Source of the DNA: Primorskyibacter aestuariivivens
Lineage (GTDB): Bacteria > Pseudomonadota > Alphaproteobacteria > Rhodobacterales > Rhodobacteraceae
Direction: 5' to 3'
Length of the DNA: 64,000 bases
Assembly: GCF_028023675.1 (NCBI RefSeq)
Contig: NZ_JAQIOZ010000003.1
Span: forward strand, 62,001 to 126,000
Shown: piece after piece, positions 15,955 to 25,634 of the stretch
Position numbering within the stretch: the first letter of the stretch is position 1
How the letters are laid out: every line of letters begins with the position of its first letter
The notes under the pieces: generated by a model
What the model saw: only the letters and a program-made list of their open reading frames with translations
Told to the model about the DNA's origin: nothing
Database searches by the model: none
Position numbers and translations under genes: made by a program

Positions 15955-15988
15955 AAATCTCCCCTCGTTTTAAAGATTGGGGAGATTT
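15955..15988 (-). promoter_or_regulatory. Leader hairpin covering the scoA ribosome-binding site
   Basis: On the minus strand AAATCTCCCC is followed by a 14-nt loop and then GGGGAGATTT, a perfect 10-bp stem. The second arm contains the Shine-Dalgarno GGGGAGA, ending about 3 nt before the scoA ATG. In the folded state the ribosome site would be hidden. It might be a thermosensor-like or protein-controlled switch; only the structure is seen. Confidence 0.6.
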
Positions 15989-16081
15989 GTGGGCGAGGGG
16001 ACGGGGAGAGTCAAACGAATTGCCGCAGCGCGGCAGCAAGAATGCTGCGCTGCTGCGATAACCGCCTTGGAACGCGTGCTA

Positions 16082-18703
16082 TTATTTCTTTGCCGCGGTC
16101 TTTTTCTTGGCTGCGGGCTTCTTTTTCGGCGCGGCTTTTTTCTTGCCGCCCTTGGACGCCTTTTCGTTGATCAACTCAACGGCCATTTCCATCGTGACCT
16201 GATCCGGCTCCACGCCCTTGGGCAGGGTCGCGTTCACCTTTTCCCATTTCACATAAGGCCCATAGCGCCCGTCCATGACATTGACTGGTCCGCCACCTTC
16301 GGGATGTTCACCCAGCTCTTTCAGCGGTTTGGCCGCCGCGCGACTGCCCCGACGCCCGGGATTGGCGCGTTTTTCGGCAAGCAGTTCGACCGCACGGTTC
16401 ATGCCGATCTCGAAAACTTCTGCGGGGTCTTTGACATTGGCGTAGACCGGTTTTGCCTCGTCGGGCAATTGGTGCATGATATAGGGACCAAACCGGCCAA
16501 AGTTTGACTTGATCGTGCCGCCCTCGGGGTGCTCACCGATGATGCGCGGCAAGCTCAGGAGCGTCAGCGCCTTTTCAAGGGTCATGTCGTCCTTTGACCA
16601 GCCGCGCGGCAGGGACGCGCGCGGCGGTTTCTTGTTCTCGGGTGTGGGTTCGCCGCGCTGGACATAGGGGCCGAAGCGTCCGGACTTGAGCCAGATCTCG
16701 TCGCCCTCATCCTCACCCAGAAGGCGTTCGTCGCCATCCGCGCCTTCGCCCGCGATGGGGCGGGTATAGGTGCATTCCGGGTAATTGCCGCAGCCGACAA
16801 AGCCACCGGTGCGCGAGGTCTTCAGGTGCAATTGCCCCTGTCCGCATTTCGGGCAGATGCGCGGATCTGACCCGTCCTCGCGCGGGGGATAAAGCTGGTC
16901 TGACAACGCCTCGTCCAGCACATCAAGCACTTCGGAGATGCGCAATTCCGAGGTCTCGGCAATCGCAGCGCTGAAATCCTGCCAGAAGCGGGCCAACAGA
17001 GCCTTGTAATCGGCATCGCCCGCGCTCACCCGGTCTAGCTCTTCCTCAAGCTCGGCAGTGAATTCATAGCCCACATATTTGCGGAAGAAATTCAGCAGGA
17101 AGATCGTGACAATCCGGCCCTTGTCCTCGGGGATCAGGCGGTTCTTGTCCTTGCGGACATATTCGCGGTCCTGGATCGTGGTGACGATGCTGGCATAGGT
17201 CGAGGGGCGGCCGATGCCCAGCTCTTCCATGCGCTTGACCAGCGTCGCCTCGGTATAGCGCGGCGGCGGCTGGGTGTGGTGCTGGAGCGCCAGCACCGAG
17301 CCATTGTCCGACAGCACGGCGGCGCCGGTCTCGGCCTTGGCAAAATCGGACTTCAGCCCGGACGCGGCAAATTTCGCGGTCTCACCTTCCATGATCTGCG
17401 GCAGGATGCGGTCATCGTCGCCCTCCACAACGTCATCGCGGCCTTCTTCATAGACCTTGAGGAACCCCTCAAACAGGATGCGCTGGCCATTGGCGCGCAG
17501 GCCCACCTGACCGTCGCGGCTGGCGATCTCAACCACCGTGCGTTCCAGACGCGCGCCTTCCATCTGGCAGGCCATGGTGCGTTTCCAGATCAGGTCATAG
17601 AGCTTGCGCTGATCCGGCTCGCTCAGTTTCAGCGCCCCGGCATCGCGGGTCATATCCGTGGGGCGGATACATTCGTGGGCTTCCTGCGCGTTCTTGGCCT
17701 TGTTCTTGTAAATGCGCGAGCTGGATGGCACGAATTCCGCGCCGTAGCGGTCGGCGATGGCGTCGCGCGTGGCCTGCACCGCCTCGGGGGCCATGTCGAT
17801 CCCGTCGGTCCGCATATAGGTGATGTGCCCGGCCTCATAGAGCCGTTGCGCCGCGTTCATCGTCTGACGCGCGCCCATGCCGAATTTGCGGCTGGCCTCT
17901 TGCTGAAGCGTCGAGGTCATGAAGGGCGGCGAGGGGTTGCGCGAGGCGGGTTTCGCCTCGACCGACTGCACGATCAACTCGCGCGAGGTCACCGCCTGCA
18001 CCGCCAGTTCGGCAGCAGTGGCGTTTTCCAGATCGAATTTGTCGAGCTTCTGGCCCGCATGCAGGGTCAGTCGCGCCTCATACTCCTGACCACGCGGGGT
18101 CGTCAGCAGCGCCTTGACCGACCAGTATTCGCGAGGGTTGAACGCCTCGATCTCCATCTCGCGCTCGACAATCAGGCGCAGGCAGACCGATTGCACGCGG
18201 CCTGCGGATTTCGCGCCGGGCAGTTTGCGCCACAGCACCGGCGACAGGTTGAACCCGACGAGGTAATCCAGCGCGCGGCGGGCCAGGTAGGCCTCGACCA
18301 GCGGCGCATCGACCTGGCGCGGGTTCTTCATCGCCTCGGTCACGGCGGTTTTGGTGATGGCATTGAAGACCACCCGGCTGACCGGCGTGTCCTTTTTGAT
18401 CGCGCGACGCTTGCGCAGCGCTTCTTCAAGGTGCCACGAGATCGCCTCGCCCTCGCGGTCGGGGTCGGTTGCGAGGATCAGCGCGTTGTCGTCTTTCAGA
18501 GCGTCGGCGATGGCTTTGACATGTTTGCGACTGTCATTGCCGACCTCCCATTTCATCTCGAAATCATGTTCGGTATCGACCGATCCGTCCTTGGGGGGCA
18601 GGTCACGCACATGGCCGTAAGACGCCAGAACGGTATAGTCAGAGCCCAGATATTTGTTGATTGTCTTGGCTTTAGCTGGGGACTCGACAACAACAACGGG
18701 CAT
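16082..18703 (-). CDS. topA: DNA topoisomerase I
   Basis: This 873-aa type IA topoisomerase relaxes negative supercoils. The Toprim domain starts at the N-terminus (VVVESPAKAKTINKYL, with an acidic DPDREGE motif further on). The active-site Tyr is in GHITYMRTDG at about residue 296. After the core come a CPKCGQG...CGNYPEC four-Cys zinc finger, then several TOPRIM C-terminal repeats of the type GRFGPYV. It ends with a Lys/Ala-rich tail (KKKPAAKKKTAAKK) common in alphaproteobacteria. The ATG at 18703 has AGGAAT nearby. It is full length, and its neighbours are unrelated. Confidence 0.97.
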   Translation of the reverse strand: MPVVVVESPAKAKTINKYLGSDYTVLASYGHVRDLPPKDGSVDTEHDFEMKWEVGNDSRKHVKAIADALKDDNALILATDPDREGEAISWHLEEALRKRRAIKKDTPVSRVVFNAITKTAVTEAMKNPRQVDAPLVEAYLARRALDYLVGFNLSPVLWRKLPGAKSAGRVQSVCLRLIVEREMEIEAFNPREYWSVKALLTTPRGQEYEARLTLHAGQKLDKFDLENATAAELAVQAVTSRELIVQSVEAKPASRNPSPPFMTSTLQQEASRKFGMGARQTMNAAQRLYEAGHITYMRTDGIDMAPEAVQATRDAIADRYGAEFVPSSSRIYKNKAKNAQEAHECIRPTDMTRDAGALKLSEPDQRKLYDLIWKRTMACQMEGARLERTVVEIASRDGQVGLRANGQRILFEGFLKVYEEGRDDVVEGDDDRILPQIMEGETAKFAASGLKSDFAKAETGAAVLSDNGSVLALQHHTQPPPRYTEATLVKRMEELGIGRPSTYASIVTTIQDREYVRKDKNRLIPEDKGRIVTIFLLNFFRKYVGYEFTAELEEELDRVSAGDADYKALLARFWQDFSAAIAETSELRISEVLDVLDEALSDQLYPPREDGSDPRICPKCGQGQLHLKTSRTGGFVGCGNYPECTYTRPIAGEGADGDERLLGEDEGDEIWLKSGRFGPYVQRGEPTPENKKPPRASLPRGWSKDDMTLEKALTLLSLPRIIGEHPEGGTIKSNFGRFGPYIMHQLPDEAKPVYANVKDPAEVFEIGMNRAVELLAEKRANPGRRGSRAAAKPLKELGEHPEGGGPVNVMDGRYGPYVKWEKVNATLPKGVEPDQVTMEMAVELINEKASKGGKKKAAPKKKPAAKKKTAAKK

Positions 18704-18842
18704 GAAAATTCCTTTCGACTCAGCGAGCGATGCTCTGGCGGCGGAACATGTGGGAGCGGCGGGGCAAAAGTCAATGCGGGCAATCGGTGCTTTTGCGATT
18801 TGCTGTTTGATGGCTAGAGTGAAACCAAATCAGGAGGACATC

Positions 18843-19277
18843 ATGCGGTTTATTTGTGCGCTCATCCCCTTGGCCCTTGCCACCGCGTCCTTCGCGCAGG
18901 ACTGGCAGGTGCCGCAGCCCGGCACGACGGTGCGGTCGCAACTGATGGATGCATTGCGGCCGCATGCGGAATGGGAACTGGGCGCGCCGGTGGAATTCAT
19001 CGTAGATGAGATCCGCGTCTCGGGGGCCTATGGTTTTGCAATGGTGCGCGCGCAGCGGCCCGGCGGGGTGGGGATCGACCTTTTTGACACGCCGGGGTTC
19101 CAGCGTGGCACACTTGATCCCGAAGCGATTGATCACACAGCGATGCAGGCGCTGTACCGCCTGAGCGGCGAGACTTGGGTCGCTGTGCATCACGCGATTG
19201 GCGCGACGGATGTCTGGTTTGCCTGGGACCCGCTTTGCGCGGAATACGAGGCGGTGATCTCGGATTTCTGCTTTTGA
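18843..19277 (+). CDS. Secreted protein of unknown function (144 aa)
   Basis: An exported protein with a short Sec signal (MRFICALIPLALATASFAQD) and a mature part of about 125 residues. It contains VEFIVDEIRVSGAYGFAMVRAQRP and a C-terminal region with two Cys (DPLCAEYEAVISDFCF), which may form a disulphide. The ATG at 18843 follows a strong AGGAGGACATC. The start of topA lies divergently upstream, so the two share a 139-bp intergenic region. I recognise no characterised family; the strand/helix alternation suggests a small periplasmic domain. Confidence 0.75.
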   Translation: MRFICALIPLALATASFAQDWQVPQPGTTVRSQLMDALRPHAEWELGAPVEFIVDEIRVSGAYGFAMVRAQRPGGVGIDLFDTPGFQRGTLDPEAIDHTAMQALYRLSGETWVAVHHAIGATDVWFAWDPLCAEYEAVISDFCF

Positions 19278-19281
19278 GCGA

Positions 19282-20439
19282 TCAATTGGACAGCGCGATC
19301 AGCCCGCCGGGATGGCGCGTGATCTTGCCCGAGATTTCGAGGTCGGTGATCTGCGCGGCGATGCCGGGGGAATTGCCCCCCAGATCGCGGATCAGCTGAT
19401 CCTCGGCCAGAGGCGAAGGCGACAGACGGTTCAGGATTTCGCTATGCAGCGTGGCGGTGTCGCGCAGGCTGCGTTTCGGCGCCGGTTTTTGCGCAGGGGG
19501 CGGCGGCAAGTCGATTTCGGCCTGATGCGGCTGCTCCGCATCGGCCTCTGGTCCAAGCGCTTCGATCACGTCATCGGCATGGCGGACCAGTCGCGCGCCG
19601 TCGCGGATCAGCATATTGCAGCCACCGGCGCGGGCATCGAACGGATGGCCCGGCACGGCCAGCACCTCGCGCCCTTGATCCAGCGCATTGCGTGCGGTGA
19701 TCAGGCTGCCGGATTTGGCGGCGGCCTCGATCACGATCACCGCGCGAGACAGGCCCGAAATGATCCGGTTGCGCGCCGGGAAATGCCGCGCCTGCGGCGT
19801 CAGGCCCAAGGGCTGTTCCGTGAGCAGCAACCCCTTGTTCAGGATATCCCCGGCCAGCGCGGTATTCTCGGCCGGGTAAATCACGTCGATCCCGCTGGCG
19901 AAAACGGCGATGGTCCCGGTCTCAAGCGCGGCATGGTGGGCGGCGGTGTCGACGCCGCGGGCCAGCCCGGACACCACAACAAAGCCCTTTTCCCCAAGAT
20001 CATGCGCCAGACCGCGCGCCATGCGCGTCCCCAGCGACGAGGCATTGCGCGCCCCGACCAGCGCGATCATGGGTTGCTGCATAAGTGTTGCATTGCCCCG
20101 CGCCCAAAGCATCGGCGGCGCATCGTCAAGCCGGGCAAGATCGGCCGGGTATTCCGCCTCGCCCCGGCAGATCAGACGCGCGCCGATCCGCCGCCCGGCA
20201 TCCAGTTCGCGGCGCGCTGTCTCAACCGGGCAGGGCGCGTATTTTTCCAGCCCGGCGGCGCGCGCCACATCGGGCAACGCGTCCAGCGCCGCAGCGGCAG
20301 AGCCATGTTCGCCCATCAGCCGGTAAAAGGTGGAGACGCCCACGCGGCGGGATCGCAAGAGGCGGAGCCAATCCAACCGGTCATCTTCCGAGGTGGGTGG
20401 GAGTAGGGGGTGAGTGGAAGAAACTTGGTCTACGGTCAT
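19282..20439 (-). CDS. dprA: DNA processing protein DprA
   Basis: This 385-aa DprA/Smf protein binds incoming single-stranded DNA and loads RecA during transformation. The Rossmann-like core contains VGARNASSLGTRMARG, VVSGLARGVDTAAHHAAL and FPARNRIISGLS, all conserved DprA blocks. The N-terminal part has the helical SAM-like region. The C-terminal segment (residues about 320-385, DTATLHSEILNRL...) is the winged-helix domain found in many DprA proteins. It is cytoplasmic. It lies alone, with a stop only 5 bp from the converging secreted-protein gene. Confidence 0.94.
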   Translation of the reverse strand: MTVDQVSSTHPLLPPTSEDDRLDWLRLLRSRRVGVSTFYRLMGEHGSAAAALDALPDVARAAGLEKYAPCPVETARRELDAGRRIGARLICRGEAEYPADLARLDDAPPMLWARGNATLMQQPMIALVGARNASSLGTRMARGLAHDLGEKGFVVVSGLARGVDTAAHHAALETGTIAVFASGIDVIYPAENTALAGDILNKGLLLTEQPLGLTPQARHFPARNRIISGLSRAVIVIEAAAKSGSLITARNALDQGREVLAVPGHPFDARAGGCNMLIRDGARLVRHADDVIEALGPEADAEQPHQAEIDLPPPPAQKPAPKRSLRDTATLHSEILNRLSPSPLAEDQLIRDLGGNSPGIAAQITDLEISGKITRHPGGLIALSN

Positions 20440-20535
20440 CTTCGCTCCGCCAACTTGCAGAATCAGATGTACCGCAGCGCTGGTTAATGGCAGGTAAACC
20501 CTTGTTCCATCAGTCTCAAACCCCTCGACTTTTCT

Positions 20536-21957
20536 TTAGGCTGCCGCGCCCCCCACGGTCAGGCCGCTGATCCGCACCGTTGGCTGACCGACGCCCACCG
20601 GCACCCATTGCCCCTGTTTGCCGCAATTGCCCATACCGGGGTCCAGTGCCATGTCATTGCCCAGCGCCTGAATGCGTTTGAGTGCGGATGGCCCGTCGCC
20701 AATCAACGTGGCACCTTTGATCGGCGCGCCGACCTTGCCATTCTTGACCCGGTAGGCCTCGGTGCAGGAAAAGACAAACTTACCATTGGTGATATCCACC
20801 TGACCGCCGCCAAAGCCCACCGCCCAGATACCGTCCTCAAGCCCCGCGACAATATCGGCCGGATCGTCCTGCCCGCCCAGCATATAGGTGTTGGTCATGC
20901 GCGGCATCGGGATGTGGGCATAGCTTTCGCGCCGCCCGTTGCCTGTGGGTTTCACGCCCATGAGCCGCGCGTTCTGCCGGTCCTGCATGAAGCCGGTGAG
21001 GATGCCATCCTCGATCAGCACATTCTTGCCCGAGGGGGTGCCTTCATCATCCACGGTGATCGAGCCACGCCGGTCCGGGATCGTCCCGTCATCCAGCACC
21101 GTGACCCCCTTGGCGGCCACCTGTTGGCCCATGAGGCCGGCAAAGGCGGAACTGCCCTTGCGATTGAAATCGCCCTCAAGCCCGTGGCCGATGGCTTCGT
21201 GCAGCAGGATGCCGGGCCAGCCGGGGCCAAGCACGATGTCCATCACGCCCGCGGGGGCAGGCTCTGCCTCCAGATTGACCAGCGCGATGCGCAATGCCTC
21301 GCGGGCCTTGCCCTGCCAGTCCGCCGGGTCCAGGAGCCCGTCCAGCGCCACGCGACCGCCGCCGCCTGCGGTGCCGCTCTCGCGCCGCCCGCCCTGTTCC
21401 ACGATGACCGACACATTGACCCGCGTCATGGGGCGCACATCGCGCACATGCACCCCGTCGGCGCGCAGGATCTCGACCTCCTGATGCGAGGCGGCGATGG
21501 TGGCCGAGACCTGGACGACGCGGCTGTCCAGATCGCGGGCAAAGGCGTCAATCTCGCGCAATGTTTCGATTTTTACGGGGAATTCCGCCCCGGCAATCGG
21601 ATCGGCATCGGTGTAAAGCCGTGTGTTGGTGGGCTGCGGGCCGGGGGCCATCACGCCACCGCCATCGCCCACAGCAAGACGCGCTGTCTCGACCGCGCGC
21701 CTCAGGGCGCTTTCGCTGATTTCGGTGGAATGGGCGTATCCTGCCACTTCGCCGCGCACTGCACGCAGGCCAAAGCCCTCGGACGCGTCATAAGAGGCGG
21801 TTTTCACCCGCCCGTCATCGAAATGCAGCACCTCGGAGCGGCGGCGTTCCAGAAACAATTCGCCGTCATCGGCACCGGCGGTGGCCTCCTGCACAAGCGC
21901 CTGTGCCTGATCGAGGTCGAGCATGTCCTGAAAGGGGCGGAAAGGGGCGTCTGCCAT
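20536..21957 (-). CDS. tldD: Metalloprotease TldD
   Basis: This 473-aa TldD subunit forms a TldD/TldE protease with a TldE partner (not in this window) that degrades unfolded peptides and matures microcin-like products. The zinc motif is HEAIGHGLEGD (HExxxH), with the conserved C-terminal GSCGKxGQ-like segment visible as GMGNCGKQGQWVPVG. The start ATG at 21957 precedes MADAPFRPFQ. Its promoter region contains an FnrL-type box 20 nt upstream. It is divergent from coxB. Confidence 0.93.
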   Translation of the reverse strand: MADAPFRPFQDMLDLDQAQALVQEATAGADDGELFLERRRSEVLHFDDGRVKTASYDASEGFGLRAVRGEVAGYAHSTEISESALRRAVETARLAVGDGGGVMAPGPQPTNTRLYTDADPIAGAEFPVKIETLREIDAFARDLDSRVVQVSATIAASHQEVEILRADGVHVRDVRPMTRVNVSVIVEQGGRRESGTAGGGGRVALDGLLDPADWQGKAREALRIALVNLEAEPAPAGVMDIVLGPGWPGILLHEAIGHGLEGDFNRKGSSAFAGLMGQQVAAKGVTVLDDGTIPDRRGSITVDDEGTPSGKNVLIEDGILTGFMQDRQNARLMGVKPTGNGRRESYAHIPMPRMTNTYMLGGQDDPADIVAGLEDGIWAVGFGGGQVDITNGKFVFSCTEAYRVKNGKVGAPIKGATLIGDGPSALKRIQALGNDMALDPGMGNCGKQGQWVPVGVGQPTVRISGLTVGGAAA

Positions 21958-21976
21958 GGGGTGTCACCTCGAATAT

Positions 21977-21990
21977 TTGATCCATGTCAA
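21977..21990. promoter_or_regulatory. FnrL-type binding site between tldD and coxB
   Basis: TTGAT-CCAT-GTCAA matches the FNR/FnrL consensus TTGAY-N4-RTCAA at every position. It lies 20 nt upstream of tldD and 160 nt upstream of coxB. In Rhodobacterales, FnrL and related Crp/Fnr regulators control respiratory genes, so oxygen control of the cytochrome oxidase operon is plausible. A single exact match can occur by chance. Confidence 0.6.
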
Positions 21991-22149
21991 AAAAGCGTCC
22001 GTTTGACGCGGCTCTGTGGCTTTATCTCGTTCTCAGAATATGATTTTAAACGCCAGCGTTACAATGGGCGTGCGCAATAAGGATTCGATTGCGAAATCTT
22101 TGCGCTATATGCCCCCCGAAGACGAACAGCATAACCGACCAGGGTGTAC

Positions 22150-23019
22150 ATGATGCGACTTAAATCTCTGCTTACCGGCCTTGGTGCCACGTTTGCCGCA
22201 GCGCCGGCCATGGCGCAGGACCTCGAAGTGATCGGCAAGCCCAGCCCCGCGGGCGTTGGCTTTCAGCCGGCGGCCACGGAACTGGCCCGTGACCTGCAAT
22301 GGCTGGATGGCATGATCCTGGTGATCATCACCATCATCACGCTGTTTGTCGGCGGGCTCATGGCTTACGCTTTCCTGCGCTTCAACCGCAAGGCGAACCC
22401 GACCCCGGCAAGCTTCACCCATAACACGCCGATCGAGATTGCCTGGACGATCATCCCGATCGCGATCCTCGTGCTGATTGGCTCCTTCTCGTTGCCGGTT
22501 CTGTTCAAGCAACAGGAAATCCCCGAAGGTGAAGTTGTCATCAAGGTGACCGGCTACCAGTGGTACTGGGGCTATGAATATGTCGATCCGGGCGTTGAAG
22601 GGTTCGAACCCAGCGCCGTGGTATACGACAGCTTCATGCTGCCCAAGGAAGAGCTGGCTGAAAACGGCTATAGCGATGATCTTTACCTGCTGGCCACCGA
22701 CACCGCTGTTGTCGTGCCGGTTGGCAAGACCGTCGTGATGCAGGTGACCGCCGCTGACGTGATCCACTCCTGGACCATCCCGGCCTTTGGCGTGAAGCAG
22801 GACGGTGTGCCCGGACGGATCGCGGAACTGTGGTTCAACGCGGAGAAAGAGGGCGTCTATTTCGGTCAGTGCTCTGAGCTTTGCGGCAAGGACCACGCCT
22901 ATATGCCGATCACGGTCAAGGTCGTGTCTGAAGAAGCCTATCAGGAATGGCTGACCGGTGCGTATGAGGAATACGCATCGCTGCCCGCGTCCTATGACGT
23001 GGCTGCCCTGACCAAGTAA
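22150..23019 (+). CDS. coxB: Cytochrome c oxidase subunit II
   Basis: This 289-aa subunit II of the aa3-type oxidase accepts electrons from cytochrome c through the binuclear CuA centre. It has a signal peptide (ending MAQD), two membrane helices (near residues 50-75 and 95-115), then a periplasmic cupredoxin domain. The CuA ligands are in [12 protein letters not shown]: Cys241, Cys245, His249 and Met252. [10 protein letters not shown] is the conserved electron-entry Trp region. The ATG at 22150 or 22153 starts the gene. Subunit I is not in the window, which is normal for this group. Confidence 0.96.
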   Translation: MMRLKSLLTGLGATFAAAPAMAQDLEVIGKPSPAGVGFQPAATELARDLQWLDGMILVIITIITLFVGGLMAYAFLRFNRKANPTPASFTHNTPIEIAWTIIPIAILVLIGSFSLPVLFKQQEIPEGEVVIKVTGYQWYWGYEYVDPGVEGFEPSAVVYDSFMLPKEELAENGYSDDLYLLATDTAVVVPVGKTVVMQVTAADVIHSWTIPAFGVKQDGVPGRIAELWFNAEKEGVYFGQCSELCGKDHAYMPITVKVVSEEAYQEWLTGAYEEYASLPASYDVAALTK

Positions 23020-23025
23020 GCGCAA

Positions 23026-23087
23026 GTGGTGCGCCCATCGCGGCGCACCCGACACCCCGCCCGTAGGGTGCGCATCCATGGCGCACC
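23026..23087. repeat. Paired GTAGGGTGCGC palindromes between coxB and ctaB
   Basis: Two palindromes, GTGGTGCGCCCATC...GGCGCACCC (23026-23050) and GTAGGGTGCGCATCCATGG...CGCACC (23063-23087), face each other across a 12-nt linker. The arrangement copies that at 5587-5643, but with GTGCGC in place of GTGGGC. It may be a subfamily of the same repeat. It lies in a 86-bp gap inside the oxidase operon. Confidence 0.7.
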
Positions 23088-23105
23088 ACACCGGAGAGAC
23101 CCGAC

Positions 23106-24059
23106 ATGACCGACGCCAGCATCAACACAGCCAGCGCAGAGAACGAGGCGCAGTTCGGCGATTACTTCGCCCTTCTCAAGCCGCGCGTGATGACGCTTGT
23201 AGTGTTCACGGCGTTTGTGGGTCTTCTGGCGGCCCCTGTTTCGGTACATCCATTTGTCGGCTTCTGCGCCATCCTGTTCATTGCGCTGGGCGGTGGTGCC
23301 TCGGGCGCGCTGAACATGTGGTACGATTCCGACATCGACGCGGTGATGAAACGCACCGCGCGCCGCCCGATTCCGGCGGGCAAGGTGACCCGAGACGAGG
23401 CGCTCTCTTTCGGCGTGGCCCTGTCCGGGTTCTCGGTTCTTATGCTGGGGCTGGCCACGAACTGGTTCGCTGCCGGGCTTCTGGCCTTTACCATTTTCTT
23501 TTACGTGGTGATCTACACCATGTGGCTCAAGCGCTGGACGCCGCAGAACATCGTGATTGGTGGCGCGGCGGGTGCCTTCCCTCCGATGATTGGCTGGGCT
23601 GCTGCCACCGGCGGCATCTCGGTCGAATCCGTTCTGATGTTCTGCCTGACCTTCATGTGGACGCCGCCGCATTTCTGGGCGCTGGCGCTGTTCATGCGTG
23701 GCGATTATGACAATGCGGGCGTGCCGATGCTGACCGTCACCCATGGTCGCCGTGCAACGCGCGTACATATCCTGGTCTACACGCTCCTGCTTGCCGTGCT
23801 GGCCATTGCCATGGGCTTTACCTCCGCTGGCGGCCCGATCTATCTGACGGTTGCGATCGTCCTGAACCTGCTGTTCATCAAGGGTGCCATCGCCATCTGG
23901 CGCCGCGACGAAGAAGACGCCGAGCGCGACAATTTTGCCGCCGAACGCTCTTTCTTCAAACTGTCGCTGCTCTATCTTTTCATGCACTTCGGCGCGATCC
24001 TCATTGAGGCCGGGCTGGAGAAGTTTGGCTACGGTCTGAGCCTGGGAGGTCTGCTGTGA
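23106..24059 (+). CDS. ctaB: Protoheme IX farnesyltransferase
   Basis: This 317-aa UbiA-family inner-membrane prenyltransferase converts heme b to heme o, the precursor of heme a. About nine helices are visible. The first Asp-rich motif is [15 protein letters not shown] (DxxxD), with the expected RPIPAGKV after it, and a second conserved region is [17 protein letters not shown]. The ATG at 23106 follows GGAGAG. It lies between coxB and a small membrane protein and overlaps the latter (GTGA). Heme A synthase itself (ctaA) is not in the window. Confidence 0.95.
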   Translation: MTDASINTASAENEAQFGDYFALLKPRVMTLVVFTAFVGLLAAPVSVHPFVGFCAILFIALGGGASGALNMWYDSDIDAVMKRTARRPIPAGKVTRDEALSFGVALSGFSVLMLGLATNWFAAGLLAFTIFFYVVIYTMWLKRWTPQNIVIGGAAGAFPPMIGWAAATGGISVESVLMFCLTFMWTPPHFWALALFMRGDYDNAGVPMLTVTHGRRATRVHILVYTLLLAVLAIAMGFTSAGGPIYLTVAIVLNLLFIKGAIAIWRRDEEDAERDNFAAERSFFKLSLLYLFMHFGAILIEAGLEKFGYGLSLGGLL

Positions 24060-24220
24060 ACTTCCAGAAGCCGCATGAGCTGCATGAGCGGCGCAAGGGA
24101 CGCAATATTGGCGTGGGTCTGGTGCTTGGCGCTTTGATTGCCATCGTCTTTGGACTCACCGTGGTCAAGGTCACGAGTGACGGGTTTCAAACACCTGCAA
24201 CATTGACGGAGTCCAATTGA
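24056..24220 (+). CDS. Small single-pass membrane protein of the oxidase operon
   Basis: This is a 54-aa protein starting with GTG inside the ctaB stop codon. It has a basic N-terminal segment ([13 protein letters not shown]), one hydrophobic helix ([20 protein letters not shown]) and a short periplasmic tail. A small reading frame in just this position, between ctaB and ctaG, is a constant feature of alphaproteobacterial aa3 oxidase operons and is usually labelled a cytochrome oxidase assembly protein. Its exact role is not established. It overlaps ctaG at TGATG, so all are co-translated. Confidence 0.8.
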   Translation: MNFQKPHELHERRKGRNIGVGLVLGALIAIVFGLTVVKVTSDGFQTPATLTESN

Positions 24221-24801
24221 TGGCGCTTTCGGGTCCCAGGAAAACAGTTCTTCAAACGCTCTCGCTTGTGGTGTTCATGGGCGGTCTCGCCTGGGCGTCC
24301 GTGCCGCTTTATGACTGGTTCTGCCGGGTGACCGGATATGGCGGAGCCACCAATACCGCCGAGACCGGCAGTGATGTGATCCTCGACAAGACGATCAAGA
24401 TCCGCTTTGACGCCTCCAAGGAGCGCGGCATGCCTTGGGAATTCCGCCCGATGCAGCCGCATATGGAAGTGCGCATCGGCGAGACCGGGCTGGCCTTCTA
24501 TGAGGCCTATAACCCGACCGACCGCCCTGTCGCGGGCAGCGCCAGCTACAATGTGGCGCCATTTGACGCGGGTGGCTTCTTTACCAAGATCGCCTGTTTC
24601 TGCTTTGAGGAACAGATCCTGATGCCCGGAGAGCGGGTGGAAATGCCGGTGACCTTCTTCGTCGATCCCGAGATCGTCGAGGATGCCGAGGGCAAATATG
24701 TCCACACGATTACGCTGTCCTACACATTCTACGAAATCGACATGCCGGAAACCGCAGCGCTTGACGCGCCGCAAACCCCGGCCCAAACAGAACTCAATTG
24801 A
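24220..24801 (+). CDS. ctaG: Cytochrome c oxidase assembly protein CtaG/Cox11
   Basis: This 193-aa Cox11 homologue delivers copper to the CuB site of subunit I. It has one N-terminal membrane helix ([20 protein letters not shown]), then a periplasmic immunoglobulin-like domain. The copper-binding motif is CFCFEEQ, with the preceding [15 protein letters not shown] segment typical of the family. Start ATG at 24220 overlaps the upstream small gene. It is tethered in the inner membrane with its domain in the periplasm. All key Cys residues are present. Confidence 0.95.
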   Translation: MALSGPRKTVLQTLSLVVFMGGLAWASVPLYDWFCRVTGYGGATNTAETGSDVILDKTIKIRFDASKERGMPWEFRPMQPHMEVRIGETGLAFYEAYNPTDRPVAGSASYNVAPFDAGGFFTKIACFCFEEQILMPGERVEMPVTFFVDPEIVEDAEGKYVHTITLSYTFYEIDMPETAALDAPQTPAQTELN

Positions 24802-24827
24802 GCCTTGCAACGAGGGAAACGACGACA

Positions 24828-25634
24828 ATGGCCCATGCAAAAAACCACGACTACCATATTCTGAACCCCTCTATCTGGCCCATGCTTGGGGCGGTTGCCG
24901 GGTTTGTCATGCTGTTCGGCGCTGTGCTCTGGATGCACGACAATGGGCCCTGGATGTTCCTGATCGGCTTTGTTGGCGTTCTCTATGTGATGTTCGCCTG
25001 GTGGTCCGAAGTGGTGGACGAATCCAAGGTGGGTGACCACACACCGGTGGTGCGGATCGGCCTGAAATACGGCTTTATCCTCTTCATCATGTCCGAGGTG
25101 ATGTTCTTTGCTGCATGGTTCTGGAGCTTCTTCAAGCACGCCATGTACCCGATGCACCCCGACGGGATTTCCCCGGCGGTGGATGGCGTCTGGCCGCCGG
25201 CGGGCATCGAGACCTTTGACCCCTGGCACCTGCCGCTGATCAATACGCTGATCCTGCTCTGCTCGGGTGCGGCTGCCACATGGGCGCACCACGCGCTGGT
25301 GCATGAGAACAACCGTGAAGACATGAAATGGGGCCTGATCATCGCCATCGCTCTGGGTGTGATCTTCACCGGCTTCCAGGCCTATGAATACAGCCACGCG
25401 GCCTTTGGATTCTCGGGCAACATCTATGGTGCCAACTTCTTCATGGCGACCGGCTTCCACGGCTTCCACGTGGTTGTGGGCACGATCTTCCTGTTTGTCT
25501 GCCTGATGCGCTTGCTGCGCGGTCACTTCACCCCGGAAAAGCATATCGGCTTCGAAGCGGCGGCCTGGTACTGGCACTTCGTGGACGTGGTGTGGCTGTT
25601 CCTGTTTGCCGCAGTTTACGTCTGGGGCGGCTAA
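24828..25634 (+). CDS. coxC: Cytochrome c oxidase subunit III
   Basis: This 268-aa subunit III has seven predicted membrane helices. It supports turnover and proton entry of the aa3 oxidase. Conserved blocks visible are [31 protein letters not shown] and the last helices with [14 protein letters not shown]. The ATG at 24828 ([19 protein letters not shown]) is the usual family start; an earlier alternative start ten codons upstream is unlikely. It lies 26 bp after ctaG. Confidence 0.96.
   Translation: MAHAKNHDYHILNPSIWPMLGAVAGFVMLFGAVLWMHDNGPWMFLIGFVGVLYVMFAWWSEVVDESKVGDHTPVVRIGLKYGFILFIMSEVMFFAAWFWSFFKHAMYPMHPDGISPAVDGVWPPAGIETFDPWHLPLINTLILLCSGAAATWAHHALVHENNREDMKWGLIIAIALGVIFTGFQAYEYSHAAFGFSGNIYGANFFMATGFHGFHVVVGTIFLFVCLMRLLRGHFTPEKHIGFEAAAWYWHFVDVVWLFLFAAVYVWGG

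Noticed and set aside
18654-18842. Upstream extension of the secreted 144-aa protein
   Set aside because: It would overlap the start of topA and bury the signal peptide, while AGGAGGACATC marks 18843 as the start.
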